DNA of 8,627 bases from an uncultured Lachnospiraceae bacterium (lineage in GTDB: Bacteria > Bacillota > Clostridia > Lachnospirales > Lachnospiraceae): the NCBI GenBank assembly GCA_946413945.1, contig CAMKMR010000062.1, positions 1-8,627 of the forward strand. Reading direction: 5' to 3'. Positions 6,286 through 8,627 of this stretch are shown in pieces. Under the pieces are notes generated by a model. It was not told the origin of the DNA. It searched no databases and saw only the letters and a list, made by a program, of their open reading frames with translations. The translations under genes and the position numbers were made by a program. Position 1 is the first letter of the stretch, and each line of letters opens with the position of its first letter.

Positions 6286-6287
6286 GA

Positions 6288-7103
6288 TCAGCCCCCCTTT
6301 ACATCTACAGCTTCTATTATTCTTTTTCCTAAAATATCCGAGCCAATACTAAGAAGAATTACTGCACTCATCAGCCCTATTCCCATTAAATTTCCATATA
6401 ATGCCGCTATATACTCAGGGTTTGTGAGTTTAAGATAAGCCACCATAACGCTTGGCATAAGGATCATCAGCTTTAACTCAAGATTTTTTTCAGCTATCAG
6501 AACAGAAATCTCTTCCTCTAGCTCGGCTTCTGTTCCAATTTTTTCTATAGCATTTTCCATAACCTTAATTGTGCTTCCACCGGTTAATTCAGCTATATCT
6601 ATAACCTTCGCCAGTCTCTTTGCCTCTCTTATCTCATTTCTTTCTCCAAAAGTTTTTAGCACTGTAGCCGGTGAATTTCCTAGCTCTAGCATTCTTTTTA
6701 TAAAGAGCAATTCCTTCATAAAATTCTTATCTTTACCATGGAGCTTCTTCATATCGTCCCCTGCAGATATAAGGGCACTTTTTAGCGATTCTCCTGATCT
6801 TACAGCCGACTCCACCGCTGTTATAAAATCCCTGAATTCTCCTCTTTTTTCTTTAGCCCTTTTTTTATTTTTATGTCTTATGTACGTTTTCCAACAGTAA
6901 AAAGTTGGTACGATCCCTGGAATAATTCCCCATAAATCATCGTAAAATATATATGCCACAAGTAAGGGAACTGCCAGGATAAAGGCTATAAAGACCGGAA
7001 TATCTCTATTTCCCATATCATCACGTTTTTTATATTGGGGCTCACCGCTTTTATTTTTTTCTTTCTCAATATCCCCATTTAATTTAGTTTTTTGCTTCTT
7101 CAT
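6288..7103 (-). CDS. tadB: TadB-like inner-membrane platform protein
   Basis: 271 residues. A long Lys/Glu-rich cytoplasmic tail (1-33) is followed by two close helices (about 35-53 and 57-75), a T2SSF domain (about 90-217, EFRDFITAVESAVRSGESLKSAL, the conserved AELTGGS at 171-177, EISVLIAEKNLELKLM at 198-213) and C-terminal helices (about 207-224 and 238-256). This order is typical of TadB, the partner of TadC under the CpaF ATPase. The ATG at 7103 has GGAGGG only 2-4 nt upstream and lies inside the end of cpaF (20-nt overlap), which implies coupled translation. The gene ends at 6288 with TGA, followed by TC-ATG of a possible small ORF and then tadC 93 nt on. Length and domain order are normal for the family. 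Confidence 0.92.
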   Translation of the reverse strand: MKKQKTKLNGDIEKEKNKSGEPQYKKRDDMGNRDIPVFIAFILAVPLLVAYIFYDDLWGIIPGIVPTFYCWKTYIRHKNKKRAKEKRGEFRDFITAVESAVRSGESLKSALISAGDDMKKLHGKDKNFMKELLFIKRMLELGNSPATVLKTFGERNEIREAKRLAKVIDIAELTGGSTIKVMENAIEKIGTEAELEEEISVLIAEKNLELKLMILMPSVMVAYLKLTNPEYIAALYGNLMGIGLMSAVILLSIGSDILGKRIIEAVDVKGG

Positions 7104-8334
7104 AACCCTCCATATAAATTTTTAGAAGCCCATAATTGCTGAGCTTATCAACCATCATCAACTTGTTGACCATTTCTAATCTTCCCAATACCTTTCCGTC
7201 CTTTTCCCCACATTCTTTAAAGGCGAAAATTGGATTTACTATAATCTCCCCATTATTAATACCTATCACCTCACTTATTTCGCATACCCTTCTGGACTTA
7301 TCCCTTAATCTTTTAAGATGAATAACAATATCAATAGCCGATGCTATCTGCTGTCTTATGGCTCTGTCCGGAAGTTCAATCCCACTCATCAGCATCATTG
7401 TCTCTAACCTGAGAAATGTATCTTTCACGGAATTACTATGGCCTGTAGATAAAGATCCTTCATGCCCCGTAAGCATAGCAGTTACCATGTCCGTTGCTTC
7501 ACCGCCTCTTACCTCGCCGACAATTATCCTGTCTGGTCTCATTCTTAAACTGTTTCTCACAAGATCTCTGATACTAAGACTGTTCTTTCCTTCTACATTT
7601 TTATTTTTTGCCTGTAATCTCACCAGATTATCTATCCCCTGGATCTTTAGCTCAGCCGAATCTTCGATGGTAATAACTCTCTCATCTCCAGGTATAAATT
7701 CTGTAAGGGCATTGAGAAAAGTTGTCTTGCCAGTTCCAGTTCCTCCCGAAATAAATATGTTGTATTTTGAAATAATAAGTAACTTTAAGAAATCAGCAGC
7801 CTCTTTCGTAATAGCCCCTGTATCTATAAGTTTTTGCATTGTCATTTTTTCTTTTGGAAATTTTCTTACTGTAACTATATCGCCATCGCATGAAATACCA
7901 GAAAGTACGACATTTACACGTGATCCATCAGCTAGTATTGCATCCTGTATAGGTTCTGATTGATTCACCTGTCTGTTAACAGTAGAAACGATCTGCTGGA
8001 TGACTGATCCAAGCCTTTCTTTAGATTCAAAGCATTTATCAGTCTTTTCAATGATCCCGTTTTTTTCAATAAATATCTTATCGCTGCCATTGATCATTAT
8101 TTCAGTAATCTCATCATCTTCTAAAAGGTCTGATAAAACATCCAGCTTCTTTATTGAATTATAGATTTCTTTTTTTAATTCGATCTTATCTTTTAACCTG
8201 ATATAAGCTTTACTTGCTTCATTTCTGATAGCCTGATCAATAGCCTGGCTTATCCGCTCATCGCTGATATCAAGAGAAAAATCAAGATCATTTAATACTT
8301 CTTGTTTTAATATCTCTTTTAATTTTTTTTCCAC
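7084..8334 (-). CDS. cpaF: CpaF/TadA family pilus-assembly secretion ATPase
   Basis: 416 residues. The N-terminal region (1-70) is helical and charged. The N-terminal ATPase subdomain begins around 70 (LEDDEITEIMINGSDKIFIE) and includes QDAILADGSRVNVVL. The core has Walker A GGTGTGKTT at 197-205 (Lys203), the Asp box RVITIEDSAEL at 219-229, Walker B RIIVGEVRGGEA at 269-280 with Glu274, and the His box LTGHEGSLSTGH at 288-299. All catalytic parts are intact. It is a cytoplasmic hexameric ATPase of the type II/IV secretion superfamily that drives pilin export through TadB/TadC. The start is GTG at 8334. Stops lie just upstream in frame and no other start follows for many codons. The nearest purine motif, AAAGG, touches the GTG, so initiation looks weak. 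It overlaps tadB by 20 nt. Confidence 0.95.
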   Translation of the reverse strand: MEKKLKEILKQEVLNDLDFSLDISDERISQAIDQAIRNEASKAYIRLKDKIELKKEIYNSIKKLDVLSDLLEDDEITEIMINGSDKIFIEKNGIIEKTDKCFESKERLGSVIQQIVSTVNRQVNQSEPIQDAILADGSRVNVVLSGISCDGDIVTVRKFPKEKMTMQKLIDTGAITKEAADFLKLLIISKYNIFISGGTGTGKTTFLNALTEFIPGDERVITIEDSAELKIQGIDNLVRLQAKNKNVEGKNSLSIRDLVRNSLRMRPDRIIVGEVRGGEATDMVTAMLTGHEGSLSTGHSNSVKDTFLRLETMMLMSGIELPDRAIRQQIASAIDIVIHLKRLRDKSRRVCEISEVIGINNGEIIVNPIFAFKECGEKDGKVLGRLEMVNKLMMVDKLSNYGLLKIYMEGYEEAKN

Positions 8335-8453
8335 CCTTTATCACTCTTTTTCTTTAACCTCACAATAACCTTAACCCAAACGTACTTTTAAGCTTTTATT
8401 CCCTTTTAATCAACCCAAAAGTACTTTCATCTTTTATTCACTCTTTACTTTAA
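8335..8453 (-). repeat. Imperfect direct repeats in the gap before cpaF
   Basis: Two copies of a 28-29 nt unit, 8373-8401 and 8412-8439, match at about 26 positions: AACCCAAA-N-GTACTTT...CTTTTATTC on the + strand. They are offset by 38-39 nt. A second pair, CCTTTATCACTCTTTTTCTTTAA (8335-8357) and a near copy at 8431-8453, has the same order and overlaps the end of the upstream gene. The 99-nt gap thus looks built by duplication of the sequence around the upstream stop codon. I see no clear promoter or terminator in it. Confidence 0.65.
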
Positions 8454-8627
8454 AAACAGTCTTTATCATTTGTTCGCTTCTATAATCTGTATATGGCACT
8501 TCCACCTCCCTGATCTTATATAATATTTCTCTTAGATTCATATCTCTAAGCAGTTGCTTAAATACTTCTGTTTTCTTTTTTGAGATCTCGTCATTTACTA
8601 CTGGCATAAAGATCCTGTCAAATACTT
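8434..8627 (-). CDS. C-terminal end of an upstream Tad-locus protein (possibly TadZ/CpaE-like ATPase), truncated by window edge
   Basis: One minus-strand frame is open from the right edge to a TAA at 8436-8434, giving 63 residues: VFDRIFMPVVNDEISKKKTE, then a charged helical region FKQLLRDMNLREILYKIREV and the ending EVPYTDYRSEQMIKTVFKVKSE without its first residue. The other two frames have stops within the first 30 bases. The pattern of a strand ending in MPVVND, a helix and then VEVPY loosely resembles the C-termini of ParA/MinD-like TadZ (CpaE) ATPases, which often precede cpaF in clostridial Tad operons. No diagnostic motif is visible because the Walker region would lie outside the window, so the family is a guess from position. 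The stop lies 99 nt before the cpaF GTG. Confidence 0.55.
   Translation of the reverse strand, partial: VFDRIFMPVVNDEISKKKTEVFKQLLRDMNLREILYKIREVEVPYTDYRSEQMIKTVFKVKSE

Noticed and set aside
7358..7963. 201-codon open frame on the + strand opposite cpaF
   Set aside because: It lies wholly antisense to a strongly conserved ATPase, its translation is low-complexity Ser/Leu/Ile-rich, and it has no ribosome site or family match. It is a shadow of the real gene. The same holds for + strand frames at 295-735, 1127-1564, 2319-2579, 4161-4406, 4581-4892, 6571-6900 and 7136-7321.
8323..8330. A8 run in the second to fourth codons of cpaF as another slippage site
   Set aside because: The zero frame continues through the full conserved ATPase and neither alternative frame encodes anything recognisable. 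The same applies to the run at 1190-1197 in the FHA gene.
8335..8433. Promoter in the gap before cpaF
   Set aside because: I could not find a -35/-10 pair with acceptable spacing. The A/T-rich repeats give many weak partial matches only.

Overview
The window is AT-rich. It has A/T-rich codon use (many AGA, ATA and TTA codons) and strong purine Shine-Dalgarno sites, and it encodes no outer-membrane secretin. This fits a low-GC Gram-positive bacterium of the class Clostridia, most like Lachnospiraceae. That placement is inferred from gene families and composition only.

All genes lie on the minus strand, so the operon reads from right to left. From the right edge it contains: the C-terminal end of an unidentified protein (8434-8627, possibly a TadZ/CpaE-type ATPase); the secretion ATPase CpaF/TadA (7084-8334); the inner-membrane platform proteins TadB (6288-7103) and TadC (4929-6194); a small Flp1-type pilin (4721-4906); a DUF5702 protein (3269-4684); two TadE-like pseudopilins (2511-3119 and 2012-2413); a DUF6382-FHA membrane protein (808-2034); and the N-terminal 263 residues of a secreted surface protein (1-790). 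This is a Gram-positive Tad/Flp (type IVc) pilus locus. CpaF should power the TadB/TadC platform, which assembles Flp1. The TadE-like and DUF5702 proteins are probably minor pilins or tip/base components, and the FHA protein is a likely regulatory or scaffold subunit. No prepilin peptidase is present here, so it must be encoded elsewhere. Most genes are separated by under 40 nt or overlap by about 20 nt.

The most notable observation is in the first TadE gene. Its reading frame ends early at 2511. Across a run of nine A residues containing the classic A-AAA-AAG heptamer (2566-2574 on the + strand as T9), the -1 frame continues for 57 codons to 2392. That tail completes a duplicated Cys/His module (VYI...EVYH...SC..L...CxxC), and its stop overlaps the next gene by 22 nt, as other junctions in this operon do. 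The choices are programmed -1 frameshifting or slippage, a phase-variable tract, a recent inactivating indel, or a sequencing error.

Other features are two inverted copies of a 23-nt hairpin element with a compensatory base-pair change between the DUF5702 and TadE genes, imperfect direct repeats in the gap upstream of cpaF, a possible 20-codon ORF between tadB and tadC, and a 12-residue in-frame duplication in the surface protein. No gene-free stretch exceeds 300 bases. I saw no RNA genes, CRISPR arrays, transposases or convincing intrinsic terminators.
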